NCBI GenBank assembly: GCA_937891825.1
Contig: CALAHN010000033.1
Coordinates: forward strand, 1-60,004
Direction: 5' to 3'
DNA from: an uncultured Alphaproteobacteria bacterium
GTDB lineage: Bacteria > Pseudomonadota > Alphaproteobacteria > Bin95
DNA length: 60,004 bases
Shown piece by piece: positions 46,560 through 56,199 of this stretch; within the stretch, counting starts at the first letter, position 1, and each line of letters opens with the position of its first letter. The notes under the pieces are model-generated. The model ran no database searches. It was not told the origin of the DNA and saw nothing but the letters and a program-made list of their open reading frames with translations. Both the position numbers and the translations under genes were made by a program.

Positions 46560-48824
46560 CTATTCGTCCAGGCCGAACTTCGGCGGTTTCGGGAAGCCGA
46601 AGGGCGGGGGCGCGCCGCTTTGGGCGCGCTTGCCCAGCCATGCCGCGAGGTTGGTTTCATGGCGGACCCGGTCGCCGGACGGCCATTTCAACCCGTCCGC
46701 CAGCTTGAAGCCGATGGCGTCCGCCAATCCGCCGCCCTTGTACCGTTGCAGGATGACGCCCTTGCCGCGGCCCATCTCGGGCATTTCCTCGATCGGGAAG
46801 ATCAGCAGGCGGCGATTGTCGCCGACGACGGCGATATGGTCGGCGTCCTCAGGCATCGGGCGCATGATCGCGGCCTTGGCGGGCAAGCTGACATTCAGGA
46901 CCATGCGGCCGGCGCGGGTCTGGGCGCTGAGGGCGTCCGCCGGCGCAAGGAAGCCCCGTCCGTCGCTCGTCGCCATCAGCACGCGGCCGCCGGCGGGCAG
47001 CAGGATGAGATCGACGATTTCCGCGTCGGCGGCCAGATCGGCCTGCAGGCGGATCGGTTCGCCCGCGCCCCGGCCGCCGGGCAGCTTGTCGCCGTCCAGG
47101 GTGAAGACCCGGCCGTCTGACGCCAGCGCCAGGATGCGGTCGGTCGATTGGGCATGGAACCGGAAACGCTCGCCGTCGCCTTCGCGGTATTTCAACTCGG
47201 CGTCGGGCGCGAGGTGCCCCTTGAGCGCCCGGAGCCAGCCTTCGGCCGAGCAGACGACCGTGATCGGCTCGCGCTCGATCTCGGCGGCGCGCGGCACCTC
47301 GACGTCCATGGGCGGGCCCTGGATGCTCGTCCGCCTCCGGCCAAGGCGCGTGTCCTTGCCGAAGACCTTGCGCATCTCGCGGATTTCCGCGCCGACGCGC
47401 CGCCACTGCTTCGCCTCGTCGCCGACCAGTTCGGCAAGCTCCGCCTGCTCGCCTTCAAGGGCGGTCATCTCGGTCCTGATTTCCATCTCCTCCAGGCGGC
47501 GCAAACTCCGGAGGCGCATGTTCAGGATGGCGTCGGCTTGAAGTTCGGTCAGCTTGAAGGCGGCGATCAGCTCGGCCTTGGGGTCGTCCTCGTAGCGGAT
47601 GATGCGGATCACTTCATCCAGGTTCAGATAGACGACCATGTATCCGGCCAGCATCTCCAGCCGGCGCGCGATGGCGGCGAGGCGGTGGCGGCTGCGGCGC
47701 AGCAGCACCTCGCGGCGATGCTCCAGAAAGATCTCGAGCAGATCCTTCAGCGACATGACGCGCGGACTGCCCTCGGCGTCGAGCGCGTTCATGTTGATCG
47801 AGATCCGCACCTCGAAATCCGCCTGGCGGAACAACTGCTCCATCATCGCCTTCGGGTCGACATTGCGCGCCCGCGGCGTCAGGACGATGCGCACGTCTTC
47901 GGCCGACTCGTCCTGGATATCGCCCAGCAGAAAGACCTTCTTATCCTCCAGCAAGGTCGCGGTCCGCTCGATCAGGCGGCTTTTCGAAACCTGATAGGGG
48001 ATTTCGGTGACGATCACGCGCCATTGGCCGCGCGCCAGTTCCTCGATCTCCCAGCGCGAACGCAAACGGAGCGAGCCGCGGCCGGTCCGATACGCTTCGG
48101 CGATGGTCTCGGGCGCTTCGGTGATGATGCCGCCGGTCGGGAAGTCCGGCCCTGGCGTCAGCGCCAGAAGATCGTCGACCGTGGCCGAGCGCCGCTTGAG
48201 GAGGTGGAGCAGCGCCTCGCACAGTTCGTCGGCATTGTGGGGCGGAATGTTCGTCGCCATGCCGACGGCGATGCCCTGGGCGCCGTTCGCCAGCAAGTTC
48301 GGGAATGCCGCTGGCAGGACGACCGGCTCCCGGCCTTCGCCGTCATAGGTTTCGCGGAAATCGACCGCGTCTTCGTCGATGCCGTCGAGCAAGGCTTCGG
48401 CGACCGCCGTCAGCCGGGCCTCGGTGTAGCGCATGGCCGCCGGGTTATCGCCGTCGATATTGCCGAAATTGCCCTGGCCGTCGACCAGCGGATAGCGGAC
48501 GGCGAAATCCTGGGCGAGGCGGGCCATGGCGTCATAGATCGCGCTGTCGCCGTGGGGATGGTACTTGCCCATGACGTCGCCGACGACGCGGGCGCATTTC
48601 TTGAAGGCGGCGGCCGGGTTGAGGCCAAGCTCGCGCATGGCGAAGACCAGCCGGCGATGCACCGGCTTCAAGCCGTCGCGGGCGTCGGGCAGGGAGCGGG
48701 ACGTGATCGTCGAAAGCGCATAGGCCAGGTAGCGCTCGGACAGGGCGCGCGAAAACGGCTCCAGTCGGATGGCGCCGCCGTTGTCGTCGCCGGTCGGGTC
48801 GTCGGGGGGCAATTGATCGTTCAT
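46560..48824 (-). CDS. parC: DNA topoisomerase IV subunit A
   Basis: ParC is the DNA-cleaving subunit that decatenates daughter chromosomes with ParE (topoisomerase subunit, not the toxin). The 754-residue protein has the quinolone-region [20 protein letters not shown], shortened here to [14 protein letters not shown], and the active tyrosine in [11 protein letters not shown]. The serine and aspartate or glutamate positions of the quinolone region look wild-type. The C-terminal beta-pinwheel (about 500-740) is present but short. Its ATG overlaps the recO stop (ATGA). Confidence 0.95.
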   Translation of the reverse strand: MNDQLPPDDPTGDDNGGAIRLEPFSRALSERYLAYALSTITSRSLPDARDGLKPVHRRLVFAMRELGLNPAAAFKKCARVVGDVMGKYHPHGDSAIYDAMARLAQDFAVRYPLVDGQGNFGNIDGDNPAAMRYTEARLTAVAEALLDGIDEDAVDFRETYDGEGREPVVLPAAFPNLLANGAQGIAVGMATNIPPHNADELCEALLHLLKRRSATVDDLLALTPGPDFPTGGIITEAPETIAEAYRTGRGSLRLRSRWEIEELARGQWRVIVTEIPYQVSKSRLIERTATLLEDKKVFLLGDIQDESAEDVRIVLTPRARNVDPKAMMEQLFRQADFEVRISINMNALDAEGSPRVMSLKDLLEIFLEHRREVLLRRSRHRLAAIARRLEMLAGYMVVYLNLDEVIRIIRYEDDPKAELIAAFKLTELQADAILNMRLRSLRRLEEMEIRTEMTALEGEQAELAELVGDEAKQWRRVGAEIREMRKVFGKDTRLGRRRTSIQGPPMDVEVPRAAEIEREPITVVCSAEGWLRALKGHLAPDAELKYREGDGERFRFHAQSTDRILALASDGRVFTLDGDKLPGGRGAGEPIRLQADLAADAEIVDLILLPAGGRVLMATSDGRGFLAPADALSAQTRAGRMVLNVSLPAKAAIMRPMPEDADHIAVVGDNRRLLIFPIEEMPEMGRGKGVILQRYKGGGLADAIGFKLADGLKWPSGDRVRHETNLAAWLGKRAQSGAPPPFGFPKPPKFGLDE

Positions 48825-49558
48825 GGGCGCTCTATAGCAGATTCGGCGAACAGGTCCTGAAAGCGTCGGCGCGGGTCGGGGATATCTCTGTTGAGAACCC
48901 CCAGAACATCGCGGCTGAGGAAATGTCCGGTCAGCTTCAAGCCATCGGCGATCGCCTTGTCGTCATAGGCGCCGCTGCCGACCAGAAAGCCCGGCAGGGG
49001 CAGCATGCGGTCGGCATAGGGCGCGCCGGCCGCGGCCGATACGGCGTGGCCGGTCTTCGGCGAGACATAGATCAGGTCGTCCGTCGCCCCGGTCGCGGCG
49101 CAGCAGGTCAGGTCGAGCGCGAAGCCAAGCGCCTTCAGCACGCCGATCTCCCAGGTAACGTAGGCGGCCTCCCAGGCTTCGCTTGCAAGCGAAGCCAGAA
49201 ACGCCTCCAGCCCGGCGGCGAGGCCGGGATGCGGCTCCCGTTCGGCCGATGCGGCTTCCATCAAGGCGGCGGCGGCGGCGATGGCGGCGAGGCGGCGGCG
49301 GTCGTCCAGCCAGTATCCCGCATGATCCCGGACGGGCTCCAGGGTCCAGAGGCCAAGCTGGTCCGAAAGGCGGGCGCGCCACACCATGTCCGCTTCGACG
49401 CCCGGCTGCAGCACGAACCCGTCCCGGCGCTTGCCGCGGGTCCAGCGGGCGAGGCCGGCATGCAGGCCGTGCTCCCGCGTCAGCGCCCGCACCAGCAAAC
49501 CGTCCTCCCCGAAGGGCCGGGCGGACAGGACGACGCCATGATCGCGCCATTCGATCAT
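48821..49558 (-). CDS. recO: DNA repair protein RecO
   Basis: RecO helps load RecA on SSB-coated gaps. The 245-residue protein opens with an OB fold ([24 protein letters not shown]). A helical domain follows with [21 protein letters not shown] and CAATG, a partial version of the zinc-site region. It sits between era and parC, 8 bp after era, in a standard alphaproteobacterial order. Confidence 0.92.
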   Translation of the reverse strand: MIEWRDHGVVLSARPFGEDGLLVRALTREHGLHAGLARWTRGKRRDGFVLQPGVEADMVWRARLSDQLGLWTLEPVRDHAGYWLDDRRRLAAIAAAAALMEAASAEREPHPGLAAGLEAFLASLASEAWEAAYVTWEIGVLKALGFALDLTCCAATGATDDLIYVSPKTGHAVSAAAGAPYADRMLPLPGFLVGSGAYDDKAIADGLKLTGHFLSRDVLGVLNRDIPDPRRRFQDLFAESAIERP

Positions 49559-49566
49559 CCCGCTCG

Positions 49567-50484
49567 CTAACCCTTGGCGTTGAAGTCGAGCGACCAGGGC
49601 GCGTAGCGTTCGGGATCCTCGGCCCAGTTTTCCCGGACCTTCACGAACAGAAACAGATGCGCCTTTCGGCCGAAGGCGTCGGCAAGCTCGGCCTGCGCGG
49701 CTTCCCGGATCGAGCGGACGCGGGCGCCGCCCTTGCCGAGCACGATGGACCGCTGGCTATCGCGCTCGACGAAGATCGTCTGCTCCAGGCGGACATCGCC
49801 GTTCTTGAATTCCAGCCACTGATCGGTTTCGACGGTCAGCGAATAGGGCAGTTCCTGGCTGAGTTGCCGGAAAGCCTGCTCGCGGGTGATCTCGGCGGCG
49901 AACAGGCGGTCCTGCATGTCGGAAAGCTGGTCTTCGGGGAACAGCCACGGGCCTTCCGGCGCTTCGGCGGCAAGCGTTGCGGCCAGGTCCTCGACGCCGT
50001 CATTGGTCAGCGCGGAGACCATGAATGTGTGGGCGAACTCCAGCCGGCCGTTCAGCCGCGACGCCAACTCGAGCAGCCGCATGCGTTTCGCCGTATCGAC
50101 CTTGTTCAGGACGAGGATGCGCCGGGCCGGGCGATGCTTCAGCTTCTCGACCAGGGCGTCAAAGCCTTCGGGCTGGCCCTTGCTCGCGTCATAGACGAGG
50201 CAAAGCGCATCCGCGTCCTCGGCGCCGGTCCAGGCGGAATTGACCATGGCCCGGTCCAGGCGGCGGCGCGGCTGGAAGATGCCGGGGGTATCGACCAGCA
50301 CCAATTGCGCCCGGCCGACCATGCGCACGCCCATGACGCGGGCGCGCGTCGTCTGCGCCTTCGAGGAGACGATGGAGACTTTGGCGCCGACCAGAGCGTT
50401 GACGAGGGTCGACTTGCCGGCGTTCGGTGCGCCGACCAGGGCGACCACGCTGGCCCGGGTCGGGGCGGTCGCGGCGTCATTCAC
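49567..50484 (-). CDS. era: GTPase Era
   Basis: Era is a GTPase that binds 16S rRNA during 30S assembly. The 305-residue protein has the P-loop GAPNAGKSTLVNALVG, switch segment SSKAQTTRARVMG, G3 LVDTPGI, G4 LNKVD and a C-terminal KH domain with IVLGKGGARVRSIREAAQ. The start overlaps the rnc stop by 4 bp. It is a normal rnc-era-recO arrangement. Confidence 0.97.
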   Translation of the reverse strand: MNDAATAPTRASVVALVGAPNAGKSTLVNALVGAKVSIVSSKAQTTRARVMGVRMVGRAQLVLVDTPGIFQPRRRLDRAMVNSAWTGAEDADALCLVYDASKGQPEGFDALVEKLKHRPARRILVLNKVDTAKRMRLLELASRLNGRLEFAHTFMVSALTNDGVEDLAATLAAEAPEGPWLFPEDQLSDMQDRLFAAEITREQAFRQLSQELPYSLTVETDQWLEFKNGDVRLEQTIFVERDSQRSIVLGKGGARVRSIREAAQAELADAFGRKAHLFLFVKVRENWAEDPERYAPWSLDFNAKG

Positions 50485-51191
50485 GTGTCGGTTTCCTTGT
50501 CGATGGCTTCGAGCATCGCCGTCGCGGCGGCCTGCTCGGCGATGCGTTTGGAGCGTCCGGCGCCCTCGGTCGCGGGGCGACCCTCGATTTCGGCCTCAAT
50601 CACGAAAAGCGGTTGATGGTCGGGCCCGTCGGTTTTCACCACCCGATAGACCGGCAATGCCAGGCCCTGGGCCTGCGCCCATTCCTGCAGCGTGGTCTTC
50701 GGGTCCTTCGGCGGCGCGACCGCGGACTTCAGCATCGGCGTCCACCAGGCGCGGACGAAGGCCCTGGCGGCGCCGAACCCGCCATCCTGGAAGATCGCGC
50801 CGATCAGGGCTTCGACGCCGTCCGCGATGGCGGTTTCCTGCTGGCGCGCGAAGGCGCCGCCGGCGCCGGCGGCTTGATCGATCGCCGGCAGGAGGTCGAT
50901 CTGCCGGGCGATCTCGACCAGCGCTTCCTTGCGGACAAGCGCGACCAGCCGCTTCGACAGGGCGCCTTCGTTTTCCTTCGGAAAAGCTTCCAGCAGCATT
51001 TCGGCGACGATCAGGCCGAGCACCCGGTCGCCGAGGAATTCCAGCCGTTCGTAGCCGGCGCCGCCACGGCCCGACCGGCCGGCATGCTTGGCGCTTGGAT
51101 GGGTAAGCGCGCCGGTCAGAAGCGCGGGGTCGGCGAAGCTGTGGCCGATCCGCGCTTCCAGCGCGCGCCGTTCGGGAGCGATCCCGGACAT
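50481..51191 (-). CDS. rnc: ribonuclease III
   Basis: RNase III cleaves double-stranded RNA in rRNA processing and regulation. The 236-residue protein has the signature YERLEFLGDRVLGLIVAE and the second acidic cluster DGVEALIGAIFQDGG. A dsRNA-binding domain from about 160 contains DPKTTLQEWAQAQG and GRSKRIAEQAAATAML. ATG at 51191 gives the usual short N-terminus; the frame is open upstream into lepB without similarity. lepB ends 4 bp upstream. Confidence 0.96.
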   Translation of the reverse strand: MSGIAPERRALEARIGHSFADPALLTGALTHPSAKHAGRSGRGGAGYERLEFLGDRVLGLIVAEMLLEAFPKENEGALSKRLVALVRKEALVEIARQIDLLPAIDQAAGAGGAFARQQETAIADGVEALIGAIFQDGGFGAARAFVRAWWTPMLKSAVAPPKDPKTTLQEWAQAQGLALPVYRVVKTDGPDHQPLFVIEAEIEGRPATEGAGRSKRIAEQAAATAMLEAIDKETDT

Positions 51192-51195
51192 GGCG

Positions 51196-51960
51196 CTATG
51201 GCCCGATCGTCGTGAACATCCGGTCCCACCGCAAACTGGCGTCGAAGTCCGACCATTCGCCGCCTTGCCAGTCGATCGACAGGAACAGCACATCGGCGCG
51301 CCCGACCAGATTTTCAGCCGGCACATAGGAAACATCGAGCCGACTGTCGTTCGAATTGTCGCGATTGTCGCCCATGAAGAAATAATGCCCTTCAGGCACC
51401 TTGAAGACCTGGGTGTTATCGAGGGGATTGTCGTCCGCCAATTCCAGGATCTTGTGCTCGACGCCGTTCGGCAGGGTTTCGATGAACTGGCGGTAGGTCA
51501 CGTCCTGCGCCCGGTCCTGATTGCGTTCCGTCACGGAAAATTGCCCGTCGGGCCGGCGCGGAACCATCGCGCCGTTGATGTGGAGCCGGCCTTGCTTCAT
51601 CTGAATCGTGTCGCCGGGCAGACCGATCAGGCGCTTGATGAAGTCGGTCCGCGTCACTTCCTTCTCGCCGCCGCGCCAACGCTCCTCTATGAACTTGAAG
51701 ACGATAACGTCGCCGCGGTCCGGCGCGCCGTTCGGCACGCGGCCGCTGAAGATCGGCGGGCTCATCGGGAAGGAATGGCGGCTGTAACCATAGGTCCACT
51801 TCGAGACGAACAGATGATCGCCGACCAGAAGCGTCGGCTGCATCGAGCCGGAAGGAATGCTGAACGGCTCATAGACCATCGAGCGGAATACGATCGCCAG
51901 CAGCAAAGCCCAAAGGACAGCGCGCACGTAGTCCCAGATGCTGTCTTGTTTCTCGTCCAT
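51196..51960 (-). CDS. lepB: signal peptidase I
   Basis: LepB cleaves Sec and Tat signal peptides at the outer face of the inner membrane. The 254-residue protein has one N-terminal transmembrane helix (about 13-30), then the catalytic Ser39 in PSGSMQPTLLVGD and Lys109 in TDFIKRLIGLPGD. The late GHYFFMGDNRDNSNDSR block is also present. Only one transmembrane helix is seen, as in Gram-positive and many alphaproteobacterial forms. It precedes rnc-era-recO and follows the uracil-DNA glycosylase by 32 bp. Confidence 0.96.
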   Translation of the reverse strand: MDEKQDSIWDYVRAVLWALLLAIVFRSMVYEPFSIPSGSMQPTLLVGDHLFVSKWTYGYSRHSFPMSPPIFSGRVPNGAPDRGDVIVFKFIEERWRGGEKEVTRTDFIKRLIGLPGDTIQMKQGRLHINGAMVPRRPDGQFSVTERNQDRAQDVTYRQFIETLPNGVEHKILELADDNPLDNTQVFKVPEGHYFFMGDNRDNSNDSRLDVSYVPAENLVGRADVLFLSIDWQGGEWSDFDASLRWDRMFTTIGP

Positions 51961-51992
51961 TGCCTCTGGTCCTGCCTCAAGCGGCGTATCGG

Positions 51993-52631
51993 TTAGTGCT
52001 GGTCGATCCGGCGCCGGATCTCTGCGAAGACGGCATCGAACATAGCTACGGTCAGGCGACCGGTGTTGGTGTTGTAGCGGGAGCAGTGGTAGCTGTCAGC
52101 CACCATGACGCTGTCTGCGGCATGAAGCGCTCCATGGGCGAAGGGGGCCGCCGCCAGTCGGACGCCCAGGGTCCGCAGCACCGCGTCGTGGGAAACCCGG
52201 CCAAGCGCCAGGATGATCCGAAGGTTCGGCATCGCCGCCAACTCCTGTTCCAGGAACGGGCGGCAGGCGTTTGCTTCCGCCGGGGTCGGCTTGTTCTGCG
52301 GCGGCAGGCAACGGACGGCGTTGGCGATGCGGGCGTCCGTGAGCCGGAGGCCGTCATCGGGCGCGCGGCCATAGGCGCCGGCCGCGAAGCCATGGTCCAG
52401 CAGCGTCCGATACAGCAGGTCGCCCGCGAAATCGCCGGTGAAGGGGCGGCCGGTCCGGTTCGCGCCCTTCATGCCGGGCGCCAGGCCGACGATCAGCAGC
52501 CGGGCGTCCAGCGGTCCGAATGACGGGACGGGCGCATTATGCCAATCCGGCTCGCGGCTGCGCAGGTCCTGGCGAAACGCGACAAGCCGGGGACAGAGCG
52601 GGCAATCCCGGCCGGGATCACTCCACGTCAT
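51993..52631 (-). CDS. uracil-DNA glycosylase, family 5 (UdgB-like)
   Basis: The 212-residue protein is an iron-sulfur uracil-DNA glycosylase. Cysteines CPLC near the start and further cysteines in the middle (AVRC and NACRPF) can hold a 4Fe-4S cluster. Motif A reads VGLAPGMKGANRTGRPFTGD, the GANRTGR form of family 5, which removes uracil and other deaminated bases. The C-terminal HCSRYNTNTGRLT is the intercalation motif. ATG at 52631 starts 14 bp before the NYN stop, so the two genes overlap. An in-frame upstream start would read through NYN without similarity. Confidence 0.88.
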   Translation of the reverse strand: MTWSDPGRDCPLCPRLVAFRQDLRSREPDWHNAPVPSFGPLDARLLIVGLAPGMKGANRTGRPFTGDFAGDLLYRTLLDHGFAAGAYGRAPDDGLRLTDARIANAVRCLPPQNKPTPAEANACRPFLEQELAAMPNLRIILALGRVSHDAVLRTLGVRLAAAPFAHGALHAADSVMVADSYHCSRYNTNTGRLTVAMFDAVFAEIRRRIDQH

Positions 52632-53340
52632 CGTCGTCGATATACCCGGAATCCCGATAGTCGCCCGGACCGCGCAGGGGCTGCGGACCGCCGCGACGGT
52701 CGTCGTCCTCATCGTCGTCGTCGTCGAGCATGGCGCCTTGCCGGTTGTCGCGTGGCGGCCGGCGGCCTTCATCGAAGCCAGGGCGGCGCGGGTCCGGACG
52801 GCCGCCATGTTCGGGCATGCGCCGCTCGATCTCGGGCGCGATGTCCAGCAGGTCCAGGAACTCGTCGGCCTGGCGGCGCACGTCGTCGGACGCCATCGGC
52901 GGGCTGGTGCGGATCGTGCTGACCACGGTGACCTTGACGCCCTTGGCCTGCATCGCTTCGATCAGGCGGCGGAAATCGCCATTGCCGCTGATCAGCACCA
53001 TGTGGTCGATCTTGTCGGCGAGGCTGAGGGCGTCCACCGCGATCTCGACGTCCATGCTGCCGCGGATGCGCCGTCGGCCCATGGCGTCGGTGTATTCCTT
53101 CGCCGGTTTGGAAACCAGGTAGAAGCCGTTATAGTCCAGCCAATCGGCCAGCGGGCGCACCGGCGAGTAATCCTGGTCGTCGGCGATTGCTGTGTAATAA
53201 TAGGATCGGAGCAGCCAGGCGCCGCCTTCGAAAAATTGCCGCAGCTTGCGGTAGTCGATATCGAAGCCCAGGGTTTTCGCGGCTGCGTAAAGGTTCGATC
53301 CATCAATGAAGAGCGCGCGACGGGGCGCTAAATTACTCAT
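52618..53340 (-). CDS. NYN-domain (LabA/DUF88-like) putative RNase
   Basis: The 240-residue protein has a PIN-like NYN domain (about 8-165). Acidic residues lie in ALFIDGSNLYAAAKTLG, in MDVEIAVDALSLADKI and in LISGNGDFRRLIEAM, where the SGD.DF motif of relatives appears as SGNGDF. The fold is expected to be a metal-dependent RNase. Residues about 185-240 are a highly acidic, Arg- and Gly-containing disordered tail. AGAGAGG lies upstream. It is divergent from rpoZ and overlaps the glycosylase gene; a NYN gene next to rpoZ is usual in alphaproteobacteria. Confidence 0.85.
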   Translation of the reverse strand: MSNLAPRRALFIDGSNLYAAAKTLGFDIDYRKLRQFFEGGAWLLRSYYYTAIADDQDYSPVRPLADWLDYNGFYLVSKPAKEYTDAMGRRRIRGSMDVEIAVDALSLADKIDHMVLISGNGDFRRLIEAMQAKGVKVTVVSTIRTSPPMASDDVRRQADEFLDLLDIAPEIERRMPEHGGRPDPRRPGFDEGRRPPRDNRQGAMLDDDDDEDDDRRGGPQPLRGPGDYRDSGYIDDDDVE

Positions 53341-53449
53341 TTCGTGCCTCTCTAATCAACTCACTGAACGCCGCTGCATTTATTGCGGCGATTGCGACTG
53401 TACAATATGATCGGCCGCGACGAATCCGCTCGCCACTGGCAGAAACCAT

Positions 53450-53479
53450 TTGATACGCTAACGTCTTTGACGCTACAAT
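53450..53479 (+). promoter_or_regulatory. putative sigma-70 promoter of rpoZ
   Basis: TTGATA (53450-53455), an 18 bp spacer and TACAAT (53474-53479, 5/6) lie 30 bp upstream of rpoZ. The 168 bp divergent gap between the NYN gene and rpoZ is notably AT-rich for this genome and holds no other gene. Confidence 0.55.
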
Positions 53480-53508
53480 AGTCCGCTATCGAATAAGGGA
53501 AAATCGCT

Positions 53509-53919
53509 ATGGCACGGGTCACCGTGGAAGACTGCGTTCAGCGGGTTCCAAACAGATTTGAACTGGTCGTGATGGCGGCGCAACGCGCCCGCGACATTTC
53601 CTCGGGGAGCGAGCTGTTCGTGGATCGCGACCGGGACAAGAACCCGGTCGTGTCCTTGCGCGAAATCGCGGAGGATCACGTCGATCCGGCGGAGCTGTTC
53701 GAGGCTGTCATCACCGGCCGCCAGAAGGTCGCTCCGGTGGACGAGCTGGATGAGCTGGACGAAGCGATGCATGCCGATCACGGCGACGACGCGCCGGACG
53801 ACGATGAGCTCGATCTGGCGGCGCTCGCTCGCGACGCGGCGGAGCAAGGCGCGCCTGAGCCCGTCAACCGGGATCGTCTGGCGGAAGCCTACGATGCGGG
53901 CGAAGAGACCGACATCTAG
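53509..53919 (+). CDS. rpoZ: DNA-directed RNA polymerase omega subunit
   Basis: Omega helps assemble RNA polymerase and is part of the ppGpp site. The core is in residues 1-75: [20 protein letters not shown], cited as [20 protein letters not shown], then [19 protein letters not shown] and the NPVV strand. At 136 residues it is longer than most omegas because of an acidic tail (about 76-136) rich in Asp, Glu and Ala. AAGGGAAAA precedes the ATG. It is followed by Rel/SpoT, the enzyme whose product it helps to sense. Confidence 0.95.
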   Translation: MARVTVEDCVQRVPNRFELVVMAAQRARDISSGSELFVDRDRDKNPVVSLREIAEDHVDPAELFEAVITGRQKVAPVDELDELDEAMHADHGDDAPDDDELDLAALARDAAEQGAPEPVNRDRLAEAYDAGEETDI

Positions 53920-54024
53920 AGCCGCTGCCAGAGGCGGCGCTCGGCGATCGCTCTCGGCCGCCGCCGCAGGTTTCCTTCGATGAAAGCATGTCCGCCGGCG
54001 GGACGGAGGCGTAAGAAGTTCCCC

Positions 54025-56193
54025 ATGATCCGGCAGTATGAGCTGGTCGAGAAAGTGCGGAACTACGACCCGAACGTCGACGAAGACGGCATCAACCGCG
54101 CCTATGTCTTCGCCATGCAGATGCACGGCTCGCAACGCCGCGAATCCGGCGATCCGTATTTTACGCACCCGCTGGAGGTCGCATCCCTCCTGGCGGACAT
54201 GCGCCTGGATTCCGGCTCGATCGTGACGGCCCTGCTGCACGATACCGTCGAGGATACCGACGCCACCCTGGCGGATATCGACCGCCTGTTCGGCGGCGAC
54301 ATCGCCCGGCTGGTCGATGGCGTCACGAAGCTGACCAAGCTCGAGATTCAGTCCGACCGGACCAAGCAGGCGGAGAATTTCCGCAAGCTGGTCGTCGCGA
54401 TGTCGGAAGATATCCGGGTGCTGCTGGTCAAACTGGCCGACCGGCTGCACAACATGCGCACGCTCGAATACGTCAAGTCGCCGGAAAGCCGTCGTCGCAG
54501 CGCCGTCGAAACCATGGATATCTACGCGCCCCTGGCGGAGCGCATCGGCATGCAAAGCTGGCGCGACGAACTGGTCGATCTCGCGTTCGGCGAGATCAAT
54601 CCGGACGCCCGGAACTCGATCATCAAGCGGCTTGAGTTTCTGCGGAGCAACGGCCGGGCGCTGTCGGACCGGGTGATGGTCGCGCTCGGCGAATCCCTGG
54701 CCGCCCACGGCGTCGTCGCCGACATTTCCGGCCGGGAGAAAGCCGCCCATTCGATCTGGACCAAGATGCAACGGAAGGCCGCCCCGTTCGAAGCGCTGAC
54801 CGACATCATGGCCTTTCGGGTGATCGTCGACAGCGTCGAGCATTGCTACCAGGCGCTCGGCGCGATCCATGCGGATTATTCGGTGCTGCCGGGCCGCTTC
54901 AAGGACTATATCTCGACGCCGAAGCCCAACGGCTACCGCTCGATCCATACCGGGGTCATCGGGCCGGAGCAGGTGCGCATCGAAGTGCAGATCCGCACCC
55001 GCGAGATGCATGAAATCGCCGAATACGGCCTCGCCGCGCACTGGCGCTACAAGCAAAGCTCTGAAATCCTCGACGGCAAGCAATATGCCTGGATCAGAAA
55101 CCTGCTGGATATTCTGGACCATGCCGGCGGGCCGGAGGAATTTCTGGAGCATACCAAGCTCGAGATGTTCCAGGATCAGGTTTTCTGCTTCACGCCGGCC
55201 GGCGACCTGATCGGCCTGCCCAATGGCGCGACGGTCGTCGATTTCGCCTATGCGGTGCATTCCGAGGTCGGCGATCATTGCGTCGGCGCCAAGGTCAACG
55301 GGCGCATGGCGCCGGTCCGGACCAAGCTCGCCAATGGCGATCAGGTCGAAATCCTGACATCCCGGAACAAGACCCCGTCCCCGGAATGGGAGCGCTTCGT
55401 CGTGACCGGCCGGGCGCGGGCGCGCATCCGGCGCATGATCCGGCTGGAGCAGCGCGATCAGTATGTCTCGCTCGGCCGCGAAATTGCGCGCCAGGCCGTG
55501 GCGGAGACCGGGCAGAAATTTTCGGAGAAGGCGTTGCAGCCGGCGCTCCGGCATTTCGATGTCGACAAGCTCGAGGACCTTTACGCCAGCCTGGGCGAGG
55601 GCCTGCATACGGAAGGCGAGTTGAAGGCCTTTCTGGCCCCGGCGACGGCCGGCGTCGCGGCCGAGGTCGACCGGGGCGACGCGGCGGCCCTGGATGTCCG
55701 CGCCCGCCGGCGAACTATGCCGCGGGAAGCGACGCGCGCCGCGGCGCTGCCCTTGACCGGCCTCATTCCCGGCATGGCGGTCCATTACGCTCGGTGCTGC
55801 CATCCCCTGCCCGGCGATCCGATCGTCGGCATCGTCACGACGGGCAAGGGCGTCACGATCCACGTCTCCGACTGCGCGACCCTGGAATCTTTCGGCCATA
55901 CGCCGGAACGCTGGCTGGACGTGGATTGGGATCTGGCGTCGGACGAACGCCATGTCGGCCGTGTCCGGGTAATTCTGGAGAATATGCCGGGCGCGCTCGG
56001 AGCGATGTCGAATGCGATCGGGCGCCAGCGCGGCAATATCACCAATCTTCGGTTCACCAACCGCGCCAGCGACTTTTTCGAGATGCAACTGGATATCGAA
56101 GTCGACAGCCTGGAGCATCTGATGAATGTCATCGCGACGCTCAGGGCGGAGAGCGTCATCACGTCGGTCGATCGGGAAGGGTACGGGTCTTAA
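54025..56193 (+). CDS. bifunctional (p)ppGpp synthetase/hydrolase (Rel/SpoT)
   Basis: The 722-residue protein controls the stringent response. The N-terminal HD hydrolase has THPLEVASLLADMRLDSGSI, quoted as THPLEVASLLADM, then LLHDTVEDTD. The synthetase has ISTPKPNGYRSIHTGV and QIRTREMHEIAEYGLAAHW. TGS (CFTPAGDLIGLPNGATVVDF) and a C-terminal ACT domain (ENMPGALGAMSNAIGRQ) follow. Because the HD motif is intact, it is the bifunctional Rel type usual in alphaproteobacteria. ATG at 54025 begins the standard MIRQYELVEKV; an in-frame start 45 bp upstream adds no conserved residues. Confidence 0.96.
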   Translation: MIRQYELVEKVRNYDPNVDEDGINRAYVFAMQMHGSQRRESGDPYFTHPLEVASLLADMRLDSGSIVTALLHDTVEDTDATLADIDRLFGGDIARLVDGVTKLTKLEIQSDRTKQAENFRKLVVAMSEDIRVLLVKLADRLHNMRTLEYVKSPESRRRSAVETMDIYAPLAERIGMQSWRDELVDLAFGEINPDARNSIIKRLEFLRSNGRALSDRVMVALGESLAAHGVVADISGREKAAHSIWTKMQRKAAPFEALTDIMAFRVIVDSVEHCYQALGAIHADYSVLPGRFKDYISTPKPNGYRSIHTGVIGPEQVRIEVQIRTREMHEIAEYGLAAHWRYKQSSEILDGKQYAWIRNLLDILDHAGGPEEFLEHTKLEMFQDQVFCFTPAGDLIGLPNGATVVDFAYAVHSEVGDHCVGAKVNGRMAPVRTKLANGDQVEILTSRNKTPSPEWERFVVTGRARARIRRMIRLEQRDQYVSLGREIARQAVAETGQKFSEKALQPALRHFDVDKLEDLYASLGEGLHTEGELKAFLAPATAGVAAEVDRGDAAALDVRARRRTMPREATRAAALPLTGLIPGMAVHYARCCHPLPGDPIVGIVTTGKGVTIHVSDCATLESFGHTPERWLDVDWDLASDERHVGRVRVILENMPGALGAMSNAIGRQRGNITNLRFTNRASDFFEMQLDIEVDSLEHLMNVIATLRAESVITSVDREGYGS

Positions 56194-56199
56194 CCGGGA

